Assembly (NCBI RefSeq): GCF_900156095.1
Contig: NZ_FTMJ01000004.1
Coordinates: forward strand, 240,972-304,971
Length of the DNA stretch: 64,000 bases
Source of the DNA: Aeromonas sp. RU39B
GTDB lineage: Bacteria; Pseudomonadota; Gammaproteobacteria; Enterobacterales; Aeromonadaceae
Direction of reading: 5' to 3'
Every line of letters begins with the position of its first letter. Position 1 is the first letter of the stretch. The notes below the pieces were generated by a model. It was given only the letters and a program-made list of their open reading frames with translations. It made no database searches and was not told where the DNA came from. The position numbers and the translations under genes are program-made. Shown one piece after another: positions 1-9,089 of the stretch.

Positions 1-659
1 ACTTCAGCCAGTTCGAGAAGGTGAGCCAGATTGTGCTCAACCAAGCCGGTTTCTATGGCGTCCCCAAAGCCGTGGCCCGCGAACGTGCCGAGAAGTACCT
101 GCGTCAGCTCGATCTGTGGGAAAAGCGCGACATGGCTGCGCGCACCCTCTCCGGCGGCATGAAGCGCCGGCTGATGATTGCCCGCGCCCTGATGCACGAG
201 CCTCGTCTGTTGATCCTCGACGAACCGACCGCCGGGGTGGATATCGAGATCCGCCGCTCCATGTGGCAGTTCCTGCAGGAGCTCAACCGTGAAGGGGTGA
301 CCATCATCCTCACCACCCACTATCTGGAAGAGGCCGAGATGCTGTGCCGCAACATCGGCATCATCGACAAGGGTCGCCTTATCGAAAATACCAGCATGAA
401 GGATCTGCTCGGCAAGCTCGGGCGCGAGACCTTCCTGCTCGATCTGGCGCCTGATACGCCAGCGCCGGTGCTGCCCCAGTTCCTCTGCCGTCAGCCCGAC
501 CCGCGCACGCTTGAGGTGGAGCTCGACAAGAGCCAGTCACTCAATGCCCTGTTTGCGGCGCTGAGCGAGCAGGGGATCCCGGTGCACAGCATGCGCAACA
601 AGGCCAACCGCCTTGAGGAGCTGTTTGTCCGTCTGGTTGAGGAGGGGAGAAAAGCATGA
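1..659 (+). CDS. yadG: YadG-type ABC exporter ATPase, 5' end cut by window edge
   Basis: ATP-binding subunit of a two-component ABC-2 type exporter that pairs with the membrane subunit encoded next. The reading frame is open from base 3, so the true start and the Walker A segment lie outside the window. Visible are the ABC signature (LSGGMKRRL), Walker B (LLILDEPTAGVD) and the H-loop (TTHYLEE), followed by a C-terminal extension typical of YadG. Residue order is very close to E. coli YadG as I recall it. The stop overlaps the yadH start by 4 bases (ATGA), which indicates translational coupling. The transported substrate is not established for this family. Confidence 0.93.
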   Translation, partial: FSQFEKVSQIVLNQAGFYGVPKAVARERAEKYLRQLDLWEKRDMAARTLSGGMKRRLMIARALMHEPRLLILDEPTAGVDIEIRRSMWQFLQELNREGVTIILTTHYLEEAEMLCRNIGIIDKGRLIENTSMKDLLGKLGRETFLLDLAPDTPAPVLPQFLCRQPDPRTLEVELDKSQSLNALFAALSEQGIPVHSMRNKANRLEELFVRLVEEGRKA

Positions 660-1429
660 ATCCGCAATCCTACTGGATCGCCTTCCAGAGCATTATCTCC
701 AAGGAGATTGCCCGCTTTACCCGGATCTGGATCCAGACTCTGGTGCCGCCGGCCATCACCATGAGCCTCTACTTCGTCATCTTCGGCAACCTGATTGGGT
801 CGCGGATTGGCGAGATGGGCGGTTTTACCTACATGCAGTTCATCGTGCCCGGCCTCATCATGATGTCGGTCATCACCAACTCCTACTCGAACGTCGCCTC
901 ATCGTTCTACAGCGCCAAGTTTCAGCGCAACGTGGAAGAGGTGCTGGTGGCGCCGATCCCCAACTACGTGATCATCGCCGGTTACGTGGGGGGGGGAGTG
1001 GCGCGCGGTCTGTGCGTTGGCTTTATCGTGACGCTGGTGTCGCTGTTTTTTGTGCCGCTGCAGATCCACCATCTGTTCAGCGTTTGCATCACTGTGCTGC
1101 TCACCTCCATCGTCTTCTCGCTGGGTGGGCTTATCAATGCGGTGTTTGCCAAGAGCTTCGATGACATCAGCATTATCCCGACCTTCGTGCTGACTCCGCT
1201 GACCTACCTCGGTGGCGTCTTCTACTCGATTCACCTGTTGCCACCGTTCTGGCAAGGGGTGTCGCAGGTCAACCCGATCATCTACATGGTCAATGCGTTT
1301 CGCTTCGGGTTTTTGGGGATCTCCGATGTCTCGCTCGGCGTGGCCTACTCCATTATCGGGCTGTTTATCGTGGCGCTCTATGCGCTGGCCTGGTGGCTGA
1401 TATCCCGTGGTATCGGTCTGCGCCACTGA
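656..1429 (+). CDS. yadH: YadH-type ABC-2 exporter permease
   Basis: Integral membrane permease of 257 residues that forms the channel for the YadG ATPase. It shows about six hydrophobic segments and the ABC-2 family signature region near residues 170-215 (FVLTPLTYLGGVFYSI). The length matches E. coli YadH (256). It starts at the ATG overlapping the yadG stop and ends just before a strong bidirectional terminator. Role: probable efflux of an unidentified compound across the inner membrane. Confidence 0.93.
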   Translation: MNPQSYWIAFQSIISKEIARFTRIWIQTLVPPAITMSLYFVIFGNLIGSRIGEMGGFTYMQFIVPGLIMMSVITNSYSNVASSFYSAKFQRNVEEVLVAPIPNYVIIAGYVGGGVARGLCVGFIVTLVSLFFVPLQIHHLFSVCITVLLTSIVFSLGGLINAVFAKSFDDISIIPTFVLTPLTYLGGVFYSIHLLPPFWQGVSQVNPIIYMVNAFRFGFLGISDVSLGVAYSIIGLFIVALYALAWWLISRGIGLRH

Positions 1430-1444
1430 GTCTGGCTGGATATG

Positions 1445-1469
1445 AAAAAGGCGCCGTGGGCGCCTTTTT
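1445..1469. terminator. Bidirectional Rho-independent terminator
   Basis: Perfect 11-bp stem AAAAAGGCGCC / GGCGCCTTTTT with a 3-base loop. It ends the yadGH transcript on the plus strand and, because the stem is A-tailed on one side and T-tailed on the other, also the converging peptidase operon on the minus strand. Confidence 0.9.
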
Positions 1470-1491
1470 GCTATCTGCAGAGCGGCCCGAT

Positions 1492-2616
1492 TTAGCGGGC
1501 CAGCTCGGTCAATACTGCTTGCAACAGGCGGATGCGCGGCTCGATGGAATCGAGATCGAGATACTCATCCTCACTGTGAAAGCCGGCGCCGATAGGGCCG
1601 AGACCATCAAGGGTCGGCACGCCCAGCACGGCGGTGAGATTGGCATCCGAGCCGCCACCAACTGCTTGCCAGGTGATGGGCAGCCCCATCTTGGCGCCGC
1701 AGCGCTCGACCAGCGCCATCAGCTGCTCGGTGCCGGCATCCGGCGTCATGGCCGGCTTGTAGGCTTCCCGCGCGAGCGTGACCCGCACACCATTGACGAA
1801 CGGTTGCTCGGTCATGTTGCGCACACTCTGATCGAGCGCCTGATAGTCGTCGTTGTTCCAAAAACGCACATCCACCCAGGCCGTTGCGCTGTCGGGCACA
1901 ATATTGGCCACGCTGCCGCCCTTGATGACGCCAACGTTGAGGGTGGTGCCACGCTCATGGTCGTTGAGCATATCAAGTGCCAGGGTCCAGTGTGCCAGCT
2001 CCAGCACGGCGCTGCGCCCGGCACGCGGGTCGTTACCGGCGTGGGCCGCTTTGCCGGCAAACTCGATGCGATAGCGGGCCATCCCCTTGCGCGCCTTGAC
2101 CAAAGAGCCATCGGCGCGGGCGGCTTCGGCCACCAACACATGCCGCGCTTGGCGGGCGACTTCACTTAACCACGTATGGGAGTAGTTGGAGCCGGTCTCT
2201 TCATCCGGGTTCATGCAGATGCACAGGGAGAGGCGCTGCGCCGTGGCCGGGTCGAGATGGCGCATGGCCCACAGCACATTGAGCAGACCCGATTTCATGT
2301 CAGACACGCCGGGCCCGAAGGCGCGATTGCCCTCTACCCGCAGCGGCCGCTTGGCCGCGGTGCCGACCGGGAAGACGGTATCAAGATGGCCAATCATCAG
2401 CACGTCGATGGGCTCGCCAGCAGGACGGTTACGGATTTCCAGACCGATGCCGGCATCGCCGCACGGCACTTCACGCACCTGCCAGCCGGGCAGGGCGGCA
2501 AAATGGGCGGCCATCTGGCTGGCGACCTGACGGTTACCCTCCAGATTCATGGTGCCGCAATCGACATTGATGAAGGGGCGCAGTTCATCGAGATAGTCAG
2601 AGAGGGAAAATTGCAT
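1492..2616 (-). CDS. M20 family metallopeptidase (carboxypeptidase G2-like)
   Basis: Predicted dinuclear zinc peptidase of 374 residues that removes a C-terminal residue (often glutamate) or hydrolyses a related amide. Metal-binding motifs are GHLDTVFP (His and Asp ligands), GPGVSDMKSG (bridging Asp), NPDEETGS (catalytic and ligand Glu), an Asp/Glu ligand near VAEAARAD, and the C-terminal FHSEDEYLD histidine. The order matches carboxypeptidase G2. A longer frame to 2685 exists, but the ATG at 2616 has AAGGA upstream and gives the conserved N-terminus MQFSLSDYL. It is the last gene of the yjiH-yjiG operon; in E. coli the yjiGH neighbour is another peptidase, iadA, so the context suggests peptide or acyl-amino-acid use. 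Exact substrate unknown. No signal peptide is seen, so it is probably cytoplasmic. Confidence 0.88.
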   Translation of the reverse strand: MQFSLSDYLDELRPFINVDCGTMNLEGNRQVASQMAAHFAALPGWQVREVPCGDAGIGLEIRNRPAGEPIDVLMIGHLDTVFPVGTAAKRPLRVEGNRAFGPGVSDMKSGLLNVLWAMRHLDPATAQRLSLCICMNPDEETGSNYSHTWLSEVARQARHVLVAEAARADGSLVKARKGMARYRIEFAGKAAHAGNDPRAGRSAVLELAHWTLALDMLNDHERGTTLNVGVIKGGSVANIVPDSATAWVDVRFWNNDDYQALDQSVRNMTEQPFVNGVRVTLAREAYKPAMTPDAGTEQLMALVERCGAKMGLPITWQAVGGGSDANLTAVLGVPTLDGLGPIGAGFHSEDEYLDLDSIEPRIRLLQAVLTELAR

Positions 2617-2660
2617 GGACAGTTCCTTGAGCGGGGCACCAGGCCCCGCATAACACAGGC

Positions 2661-3125
2661 TCAGACGAGCAGGTTCATCAGCCACATGGCGCCAAAGGCG
2701 TTGATGACAGAGATGATGATCATCACCGGGATGTGGCGGCCTTCGGTACCGATGGGGCCCAGAATACGCCCAATGTATTGGACTTGGGAGCCCATCAGAT
2801 AGATGGCCGGCGCCAGAATCGCGATGTGTTCACCGGTCAGGATGCCCTGATCGAACAGGGAGATGACCACACCGACGGCGCCGCCCATCGACATCCAGGC
2901 ACCGATCAACACGGCAGCGGCTTCGCCCGGCAGGCCAAACAGCCCCATCAGCGGCGAGAAGACGCTACCCATGGCATCCAGGGTGCCGGTGATCTGCAAT
3001 GCCTTGATGATGACAAACGCCATCAGCACGTTGGGGACAGTGGAGGTGGTGGCGATGGTCCAGCCCTTGCGGGCGCCCTCGATAAAGATATCGGTCACCA
3101 TGGGCTTTTTGACTTCAGTAGACAT
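2661..3125 (-). CDS. yjiG: YjiG family membrane protein (SpmB-like half)
   Basis: Integral membrane protein of 154 residues of the nucleoside-recognition (GATE) domain class, matching E. coli YjiG in length and motifs such as NVLMAFVII and LPGEAA-VL-MSMGGAVGV. It probably forms a complex with YjiH, as SpmA and SpmB do in Bacillus. The ATG at 3125 overlaps the yjiH stop (TGATG), implying coupled translation; a GTG one codon earlier is possible. Transport substrate is unproven. Linkage to a peptidase gene 44 bases downstream hints at uptake of a peptide-like compound, which is an inference. Confidence 0.85.
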   Translation of the reverse strand: MSTEVKKPMVTDIFIEGARKGWTIATTSTVPNVLMAFVIIKALQITGTLDAMGSVFSPLMGLFGLPGEAAAVLIGAWMSMGGAVGVVISLFDQGILTGEHIAILAPAIYLMGSQVQYIGRILGPIGTEGRHIPVMIIISVINAFGAMWLMNLLV

Positions 3126-3853
3126 CACGCGACCTCCTTCTGTTCGGTGGTGACTTCGTCTTGCTCACGCTTGCGCTCGGTCAGGTTCAGGTAAACGCGA
3201 AACAGGTTGGCGCCGACAATTTTGAAGGTAAACATCACGCCGACCGCCAGACCAATCGAGGTGGGCACCGCCAGCGATCCATCGCTCAGCAGCAGGGTGA
3301 ACAGCACTGCCCCGGAGGAGAAGAAGTTGACGATGGTGGCACCAGCCGAGAACTGGAACATGGTGAACACGTCGGTTTCGCGCTGGTTGAGGTGGCCTTC
3401 ATCCTTGAGCTGGCGGGTCATGGCCGCACCGGCATCGGTGCTTTGCAGCGAGGCGATCAGCGCCAGCCCCGAGTTACCCGGAAGGCCCATCAGCGGCTTG
3501 AGCAGCGGGCTGAGCAGCTGGCGGGCGGCACGCAGGGCGCCGTAGTGCTCCAGCACGTTGATCATGCCCAGGGCAAACATCACGGTGGGGATCAGGGTCA
3601 GGGCGAACAGGAAGCCGTCACGGGCGCCGTTGCCCCCCTTGCCACGCATGTCACTCATGGCGGTGGTGACGCCGTCACCGGTGTGGTTGACCGCTTGTAC
3701 GACAGTACCAAAACTGCCGTTCAGGGTGGTGAAATCGAATACGCCATACCACTGCTTGGATTGCAGCAGACCCGAGAAAAAGATCACGGCAAAGGCGAGG
3801 GCGAGATAGCAGCCTATGGTAACGCGACGCTTGGCGTCTCCTGATTGACTCAT
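3125..3853 (-). CDS. yjiH: YjiH family membrane protein (SpmA-like half)
   Basis: Integral membrane protein of 242 residues with a nucleoside-recognition domain: several hydrophobic helices and the conserved LPGNSGLALIASLQSTDAGA region. It is the first gene of the operon yjiH-yjiG-M20 peptidase. The start ATG follows AAGGAGAGACA, a strong ribosome binding site. About 200 bases upstream lack a gene and contain an AT-rich palindrome (3929-3954), the likely control region. Function in E. coli is not firmly known. Confidence 0.85.
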   Translation of the reverse strand: MSQSGDAKRRVTIGCYLALAFAVIFFSGLLQSKQWYGVFDFTTLNGSFGTVVQAVNHTGDGVTTAMSDMRGKGGNGARDGFLFALTLIPTVMFALGMINVLEHYGALRAARQLLSPLLKPLMGLPGNSGLALIASLQSTDAGAAMTRQLKDEGHLNQRETDVFTMFQFSAGATIVNFFSSGAVLFTLLLSDGSLAVPTSIGLAVGVMFTFKIVGANLFRVYLNLTERKREQDEVTTEQKEVA

Positions 3854-3928
3854 TGTCTCTCCTTGGGTCCGAAATGCGGACCACGAGGTCGGTGATTGGG
3901 AGATGAATTTTCGATTAATTAGCTGGTG

Positions 3929-3954
3929 GCTTATTGATTGAAATCAAAATAAGC
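3929..3954. promoter_or_regulatory. Palindrome upstream of yjiH (candidate operator)
   Basis: GCTTATT and AATAAGC flank an inner inverted pair TGATT-GA-AATCA, 75 bases before the yjiH start. The surrounding DNA is AT-rich compared with its neighbours. It has no T-tract on either side, so an operator is more likely than a terminator. The regulator is unknown. Confidence 0.4.
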
Positions 3955-4051
3955 GGCGTCGTGTCGTGCTGCTGTCCAATCGGATCGTGCTTCTGTGAGG
4001 CGGGTCATGCCGGATGAGTCCGGCAAGTGGGGCGTAAAGGGGTAACGAAAG

Positions 4052-4083
4052 GGCAAAACAAGAGGGGACGCCGTGGCGTCCCC
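4052..4083 (-). terminator. Terminator after panC
   Basis: Read on the minus strand: a GGGGACGCC / GGCGTCCCC stem followed by TCTTGTTTT. It lies 8 bases beyond the panC stop and ends the pan operon transcript. Confidence 0.85.
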
Positions 4084-4091
4084 TTATCTCA

Positions 4092-4943
4092 TCAGCCGAG
4101 GCTGACGACCTGATTATCAATCAGGCGCGCCTTGCCGAGGAAGGCGGCCATCAGGATCACTGCCTCGCGGCTCTGCTCCGACAGGGGCAGCAGGGTGCGG
4201 GCATCGACAATATCGATGGCATCGGTACGAAAACCGGCGCTGTCGAGTTGGTGGGCCGCATCGCGTACCAGCAGGTCGAGATCCCGTTCACCAGAGGCGA
4301 GGCGATCGGCCAGCGCGTGCATGACGTTGGCTAGGGTCGGTGCCACGACGCGCTCGGCAGCGGTCAGATAACCGTTACGGGAGGAGAGCGCCAGACCGTC
4401 GTGGGCCCGCACGGTCGGCACGCCGATGATCTCGATCGGCATGGCCATGTCTTCCACCATCTTGCGCAGCAGCGCCAGTTGCTGGAAATCCTTCTGACCG
4501 AAGCAAGCCACGTCCGGTTGAACCAGATTGAACAGCTTGGTGACGACAGTGCTGACGCCACGGAAGTGACCCGGACGCAGTGCCCCTTCCAGCAGGGCCG
4601 AGAGGCCCGGCACTTCCACGAAGGTCTGGCTGGCCAGTCCCTCGGGATACATGATCTCTGGGGTCGGGGTGAAGACCAGATCGACACCGGCACCGCGCAG
4701 GGCGGCGCAATCCTGCTCCAGAGTGCGCGGGTAGTTGGCCAGATCTTCGGCCCGATCAAACTGCATCGGGTTGACGAAAATGCTGACCACCACGCGGTCG
4801 GCATGGCGGCGGGCTTCGGCAACCAGGGTCAGGTGGCCCTGGTGCAGGTTGCCCATGGTGGGCACGAAGGCGATCCGCTCACCGGCACGACGCCAGGTGG
4901 AGAGGGTGGAACGAAGGTCGGCGATCTGATTGGCAACCAACAT
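4092..4943 (-). CDS. panC: Pantothenate synthetase
   Basis: Cytoplasmic enzyme joining pantoate and beta-alanine with ATP to make pantothenate (coenzyme A pathway). All 283 residues align with the usual length. Visible motifs are the HIGH-like [12 protein letters not shown] near residue 30, the MQFD substrate loop near 60, GQKDFQQL near 150 and the KMSKS-like LSSRNGYL near 186. It is the last gene of the folK-panB-panC group. The gap to panB contains a GC-rich hairpin. panD is not in the window. Confidence 0.97.
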   Translation of the reverse strand: MLVANQIADLRSTLSTWRRAGERIAFVPTMGNLHQGHLTLVAEARRHADRVVVSIFVNPMQFDRAEDLANYPRTLEQDCAALRGAGVDLVFTPTPEIMYPEGLASQTFVEVPGLSALLEGALRPGHFRGVSTVVTKLFNLVQPDVACFGQKDFQQLALLRKMVEDMAMPIEIIGVPTVRAHDGLALSSRNGYLTAAERVVAPTLANVMHALADRLASGERDLDLLVRDAAHQLDSAGFRTDAIDIVDARTLLPLSEQSREAVILMAAFLGKARLIDNQVVSLG

Positions 4944-4973
4944 GACGTTGACTCCTGTACGCAGTAAGGCAAA

Positions 4974-4989
4974 GGGGGCCGTGGCCCCC
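4974..4989 (-). terminator. GC-rich hairpin between panB and panC
   Basis: GGGGGCC / GGCCCCC stem with a 2-base loop, followed on the minus strand by only a short TTTGCC run. It could partly terminate after panB or stabilise mRNA; it is too weak in T residues to be called a full terminator. Confidence 0.4.
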
Positions 4990-4996
4990 TGTCGAT

Positions 4997-5791
4997 TCAG
5001 TTAAAGCTGTGTTCCGGGCCGGGGAAGGTGCCTTCGGCCACCTGCTGGATATAGAGGCGGACTGCGGCGCGCATGTCACCGGTTTCAGCCAGGAAGTTCT
5101 TGGTGAACTTGGGGGTATAACCGGAGGTGACGCCAAACGCATCGTGCATCACCAGGATCTGGCCATCGGTGGCCGGGCCGGCACCGATACCGATCACCGG
5201 GATACGCAGCGCCTTGGTGATTCGCTCGGCCAGTGCGGCCGGCACACACTCGAGCACCAGCAGCTGGATGCCGGCCTCTTGCAAAGAGAGGGCGTGGCGA
5301 TAGATCTCTTCGGCCTGAAACTCGTCACGGCCCTGCACCTTGAAGCCGCCAAATACATGCACTGATTGCGGGGTGAGACCGAGGTGACCACACACCGGCA
5401 CGCCGTTGCGGGTCAGCTGGCGAATGCTCTCACACAGCCAGTCGCCCCCTTCGATCTTGACCATGCGGGCACCGGCCGCCATCAGCCGACCGGCGTTGTG
5501 GCAGGCCTGCTCCGGGGTGGTGAAGCTCATGAACGGCAGATCGGCGATGACCAGGGCATTACGAGTCCCGCGAGCGACACAGCGAGTGTGGTAGACCATG
5601 TCATCCATGGTCACCGCCAGGGTATCGTCACAGCCTTGCAGCACCATCCCCAGTGAGTCGCCGATCAGCAGGGCATGAGCCCCTTCATCGTCAAACAGCC
5701 GGGCAAAGGTGGCGTCATAGGCGGTAATGGAGGTGAACTTGCTGCCTTCCTGCTTCATTTTTTGCAGGGTGGCGATAGTGACCTTGCTCAT
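4997..5791 (-). CDS. panB: 3-methyl-2-oxobutanoate hydroxymethyltransferase
   Basis: First committed step of pantothenate synthesis: transfers a hydroxymethyl group from methylene-tetrahydrofolate to 2-oxoisovalerate. The 264-residue product has the Mg-binding [10 protein letters not shown] segment near residue 43, the active-site Lys-Glu region (MVKIEGG) near 115 and the GIGAGP loop near 195. The frame extends further upstream, but the ATG at 5791 has GGAG 5 bases away and yields the conserved start [10 protein letters not shown]. It follows folK by 8 bases, a sensible pairing because PanB uses a folate cofactor. Confidence 0.97.
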   Translation of the reverse strand: MSKVTIATLQKMKQEGSKFTSITAYDATFARLFDDEGAHALLIGDSLGMVLQGCDDTLAVTMDDMVYHTRCVARGTRNALVIADLPFMSFTTPEQACHNAGRLMAAGARMVKIEGGDWLCESIRQLTRNGVPVCGHLGLTPQSVHVFGGFKVQGRDEFQAEEIYRHALSLQEAGIQLLVLECVPAALAERITKALRIPVIGIGAGPATDGQILVMHDAFGVTSGYTPKFTKNFLAETGDMRAAVRLYIQQVAEGTFPGPEHSFN

Positions 5792-5799
5792 AAGGACTC

Positions 5800-6297
5800 C
5801 TACACAGAGGGAGCGGGGGCAATGATCTGCAGGCCGTTGGGCGGACACTGCAGCGCCAGCTCACGAAGCGCACTGCCACAAGGCAGGCGCAGATCGGGGA
5901 CAATTTCATAAAGCGGTAACAGCACAAACTCGCGCTGCTTCATGCCGTAGTGGGGCACCGTCAGGCGCGGGCTCTCGATGATCTGGTCACCAAACAGCAG
6001 CAGATCGAGATCCAGTGTGCGCGGCCCCCAGCGCTCATCTTTGCGCACACGCCCCTGCTCGCGTTCGATGCGCTGCAGTTCGTCGAGCAGTGTGAGCGGC
6101 GCCAGCGTGGTGGCCAGTTGCGCCACGGCATTGATGTAATCCGGTTGATCCTGCTGCCCCATCGGTTTGCTGCCATACAGGCTCGAGCAGCCAAGCAGGG
6201 TCGTTCCTGGCAGGGCCCCCAGTGCTGCGATGGCGCGGCGCACCTGATCCTGCGGGTCATTCAGGTTGGCGCCGATGGCAACAAACGCAAGGGTCAT
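5800..6297 (-). CDS. folK: HPPK: hydroxymethyl-dihydropterin pyrophosphokinase
   Basis: Transfers pyrophosphate from ATP to 6-hydroxymethyl-7,8-dihydropterin in folate synthesis. The 165 residues carry the N-terminal GANL motif (E. coli has GSNL) and the Mg-binding DLDLLLFG block near residue 97 followed by VPH. Its ATG overlaps the pcnB stop (ATGA), so it is translated from the same mRNA. Confidence 0.96.
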   Translation of the reverse strand: MTLAFVAIGANLNDPQDQVRRAIAALGALPGTTLLGCSSLYGSKPMGQQDQPDYINAVAQLATTLAPLTLLDELQRIEREQGRVRKDERWGPRTLDLDLLLFGDQIIESPRLTVPHYGMKQREFVLLPLYEIVPDLRLPCGSALRELALQCPPNGLQIIAPAPSV

Positions 6298-7724
6298 GAT
6301 GCGCTCGGAGCCGATCCCGGTTTGCGACGACGCGGACGGCGGCGCTTTTTGTTGTTATTTTCGCGGGCCTCGCGCGGTTCATCACGGCTGGCTTCACGCT
6401 GCAGCTGATGACGCGATTCGGGGGCTGACTCCACGTAACGCTCCCACCAGCTGGCCAGCTCGCCGATACCGCGCTCGACGCGGTTGCGCAGCAGCAGGAA
6501 ATCGTAAGCGGCGCGGAACTTGGGATGCTCCATGGCGCGCTCCGGGTGGCGTCCCTGACGGCGGGTCAAACGCAGTTGCAGGGCCCAGATGTCACGCACG
6601 TCGGTGGTGAAGCGGCGCGGAATGGCGATGATGCGGGTCTGGCTATCCAGCACCTCGTTGACCGCCATCATAAAGGCGTCGTGCCAAGGCAGACCGCTCT
6701 CGTTTTCCAGAATGCGGGCCCGGCTCTCGACTGCGCCCCACAGCAGGGTGGCATAGAGGAAGGCGGGGGTTACGCGCTTCTCCTCACGCACCCGGTTGTC
6801 GGTGTCGATGAGGGCAAACTCAATCAGACGCTCATGCACCGAATCGCCGTTCGGGGTCAGTAGCGGTGTGAGCTGCGGGAAGAGTTGCTGGAACAGGTTG
6901 TATTCGCGCAGCAGGCGATAGGTCTGCAGCGCATCGCCGGCCAGAAACAGCTTGAGGGTCTCTTCAAACAGACGCGCAGCCGGAATGTCTTGCAGCAGCG
7001 GAGCCAACTCGTGGATCGGCAGCGCGCTGCGCGGGCTGATGGTCATGTCGAGCTTGGCGGCAAAACGCACGGCACGCAGCATGCGCACCGGATCTTCGCG
7101 ATAGCGGGTCTCGGGGTCGCCAATTAGATCCAAACGGCGCGCTTCGAGATCGGCCAGGCCACCACAGAAATCGTGCAGGGTGAAATCCTTGGCACTGTAG
7201 TAGAGGGCGTTGACGGTAAAATCGCGGCGCTCGGCATCCTCTTCGATGGTGCCGTAGACGTTGTCACGCAGCAGCATCCCCTCTTCGCTCTGGGCGGAGA
7301 CGTGGCGGCTGTTGTTAACCTGATGGTGGTGACCGCGGAAGGTGGCCACTTCAATGATGTCGCGACCAAACACAATATGAGCCAGGCGGAAGCGACGGCC
7401 GATCAGGCGGCAATTGCCAAACAGTGCCTTGATCTGCTCCGGCGTGGCTTCGGTGGCGATGTCGAAATCTTTCGGCGTCTTGCCCAGCAGCAGGTCGCGG
7501 ACACCGCCGCCCACCAGATAGGCTTCATAGCCGGCCTTGTTCAGACGGTAGAGTACCTTGAGCGCATTCTCGCTGATCTCCTTGCGCGAGATGGGGTGCT
7601 CGTCGCGGGAGAGGATGCGGCGTTGGTGGATGTCGGGAGCGCGTTGTTCAGATTCCATCTGCGTTTCGCCGCCCTCGTCCTTGCCTAGCACCTTGCGGCA
7701 AAAGTTTGCGATCTGGGAAAAAAT
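6294..7724 (-). CDS. pcnB: Poly(A) polymerase I, probable AUU start
   Basis: Adds 3' poly(A) tails to RNA and so controls RNA decay. The product has the nucleotidyltransferase motif [12 protein letters not shown] followed by the catalytic DFDIAT aspartates near residues 71-90, the RNA-binding RRFRLAH segment and a basic C-terminal tail ([10 protein letters not shown]). The family N-terminus (E. coli [12 protein letters not shown]) matches [12 protein letters not shown] here, and the codon before it is ATT with a GAGGTG ribosome binding site at the right distance. The only ATG upstream (7760) adds 12 residues unlike the family. The 476-residue form from ATT is therefore preferred; E. coli pcnB is also known to start at AUU. 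Confidence 0.93.
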   Translation of the reverse strand: MFSQIANFCRKVLGKDEGGETQMESEQRAPDIHQRRILSRDEHPISRKEISENALKVLYRLNKAGYEAYLVGGGVRDLLLGKTPKDFDIATEATPEQIKALFGNCRLIGRRFRLAHIVFGRDIIEVATFRGHHHQVNNSRHVSAQSEEGMLLRDNVYGTIEEDAERRDFTVNALYYSAKDFTLHDFCGGLADLEARRLDLIGDPETRYREDPVRMLRAVRFAAKLDMTISPRSALPIHELAPLLQDIPAARLFEETLKLFLAGDALQTYRLLREYNLFQQLFPQLTPLLTPNGDSVHERLIEFALIDTDNRVREEKRVTPAFLYATLLWGAVESRARILENESGLPWHDAFMMAVNEVLDSQTRIIAIPRRFTTDVRDIWALQLRLTRRQGRHPERAMEHPKFRAAYDFLLLRNRVERGIGELASWWERYVESAPESRHQLQREASRDEPREARENNNKKRRRPRRRKPGSAPSAS

Positions 7725-7734
7725 GGTACACCTC
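7722..7734 (-). promoter_or_regulatory. Shine-Dalgarno plus AUU start of pcnB
   Basis: On the minus strand GAGGTG, four bases, then ATT. The spacing is right for AUU and not for the ATG at 7760. AUU starts are rare (infC and pcnB in E. coli) and keep expression low. Confidence 0.75.
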
Positions 7735-7807
7735 GATAATCCGGTTGGTTGGCAGGCCAAAAAAATAGCGGCTTATGATAGCGCAGGGTGGCGTAAATGA
7801 AAAACCA

Positions 7808-8686
7808 TCATGCCGGTTGATACCCCGTTTGCTGCCGTGGAACGCGAGATAACTGCCAGTTAGCGGCGCCCCAGGCCAATATCTCGGCTGCGTTCGCCCC
7901 GTGTAACTCGATGGGGGCCGGATGGCCGAGAAAGGCCAGTGCAGCCAGCAGGTGGCGCTCTACCTCATGATCCGGCAGGGCCGGCGCGTGGTTTTGCTTG
8001 GAGAGTTTGTTGCCGTCGGGCTGCAGCGCCAGCGGCAGATGCACCCAGTCGGGAACCGGGGCGCCGAGGCGCTGATAAAGCGCAATCTGGCGCACCGTGG
8101 GCTCCAGCAGATCGGCGCCGCGCACCACCTCGGTAATGCCGCTGTCCATGTCATCAATCACCACCGCCAGGTTATAGGCATACAAGCCGTCACGCCGGCG
8201 AATGATGAAATCCTCTTCGGCCAGCCTAGGGGCCACCTCAATACGCCCCTGCAGGGCATCATCGAAGTGATAGACCGGGTGGCTTTGGCGCAGGCGGGCG
8301 GCGCAGCCGGAGGCAGACAGTGCCAGCGTTCGGCAGGTGCCGGGGTAAAACCCCCCTGCGTCGGCAATCTCGCGGCGGGTGCAGCGGCACCAGTAGAGAT
8401 CGCCGCTCTGATAGAGCTGCTCAATCACCTCGTCATAGCGCTGATGGCGCTGGCTTTGGAACATCACCTCGCCGTCCCAATGCAGGCCGTAACGCTCCAG
8501 GGTGCGCAAAATCAGGGTGCTGGCCCCGGCCATCTCCCGTGGCGGGTCGATATCTTCAATCCGCACCAGCCAGCGTCCGCCCTGTGCACGGGCCTGCAGG
8601 TAGCTGCCCACGGCAGCGATCAGCGAGCCGAAATGGAGGGGACCGGAAGGGGAAGGGGCAAAACGGCCGACGTAGGGCTGGGTCAT
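7808..8686 (-). CDS. gluQ: Glutamyl-Q tRNA(Asp) synthetase
   Basis: Short glutamyl-tRNA synthetase-like enzyme that attaches glutamate to the queuosine base at position 34 of tRNA-Asp. The 292 residues contain the catalytic core only, with no anticodon-binding domain. Seen: GRFAPSPSGPLHFGS (HIGH equivalent) near residue 7, a zinc-binding set (WCRC, then a Tyr and Cys in GFYPGTC) near 100-120, and KLSKQ (KMSKS equivalent) near 232. It sits 83 bases upstream of pcnB as in E. coli, but the dksA gene that precedes it there is absent here. Confidence 0.95.
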   Translation of the reverse strand: MTQPYVGRFAPSPSGPLHFGSLIAAVGSYLQARAQGGRWLVRIEDIDPPREMAGASTLILRTLERYGLHWDGEVMFQSQRHQRYDEVIEQLYQSGDLYWCRCTRREIADAGGFYPGTCRTLALSASGCAARLRQSHPVYHFDDALQGRIEVAPRLAEEDFIIRRRDGLYAYNLAVVIDDMDSGITEVVRGADLLEPTVRQIALYQRLGAPVPDWVHLPLALQPDGNKLSKQNHAPALPDHEVERHLLAALAFLGHPAPIELHGANAAEILAWGAANWQLSRVPRQQTGYQPA

Positions 8687-8881
8687 GAAGTTATCCGAAA
8701 CGCATTACACAGGGCGCATTCTGCGCCGCCAGCGGAAAAACTCAAGTCTACCCGGTTCATCCTTCTGTCATGAATGGCTGGTTTGATGGTGCCAAGCAGG
8801 AAGGGGTGGGCAGGTTTGCCTGAGGGTGGCACAACAATGCTACCCACGCGCAAAGTTGGCACGTATCGTGAATCACTCTGA

Positions 8882-9015
8882 TTGCAATGGCAGGGGCACC
8901 TCCTGCCAGTTCCTGCACGTTCCTTTGCTCTTTGCGGGGGGCACTGATCTCAGGGCCTTTCGCTGCGCTCCGTCATGTTTGAACGGCCACTCACTGTTGA
9001 GTGGCCGCTTTTTTT
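8882..9015 (+). ncRNA. Candidate small RNA 1
   Basis: The stretch begins near a hairpin TGGCAGG / CCTGCCA and ends with the terminator at 8984-9015. Upstream at 8857 lies TGGCACG-N4-GTGA, with correct sigma-54 spacing but GA in place of the invariant GC, so the promoter is weak or of another type. No open frame with a ribosome binding site is seen. Boundaries are estimates. Confidence 0.3.
8984..9015 (+). terminator. Rho-independent terminator
   Basis: CGGCCACTCA / TGAGTGGCCG, a perfect 10-bp stem with a CTGT loop, then C and seven T. No protein gene precedes it on the plus strand for 8 kb, so it must end a non-coding transcript. Confidence 0.85.
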
Positions 9016-9063
9016 ATATCAAAACGCAGTTTTTTCAGTTTGTTTTAACTGTTTCACTGAACT

Positions 9064-9079
9064 TGGCATGGCAGATGCA
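9064..9079 (+). promoter_or_regulatory. Sigma-54 promoter candidate
   Basis: TGGCATGGCAGATGCA fits the TGGCAC-N5-TTGCA consensus, with the invariant GG and GC exactly 12 bases apart. Transcription would begin near 9090. There is no protein gene downstream on this strand before three hairpins, so the product would be a small RNA. Confidence 0.6.
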
Positions 9080-9089
9080 AAGTATTTAT

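Noticed and set aside
8827..8841. Second sigma-54-like sequence TGGCACAACAATGCT
   Set aside because: GG and GC are 11 bases apart, one short of the strict spacing.
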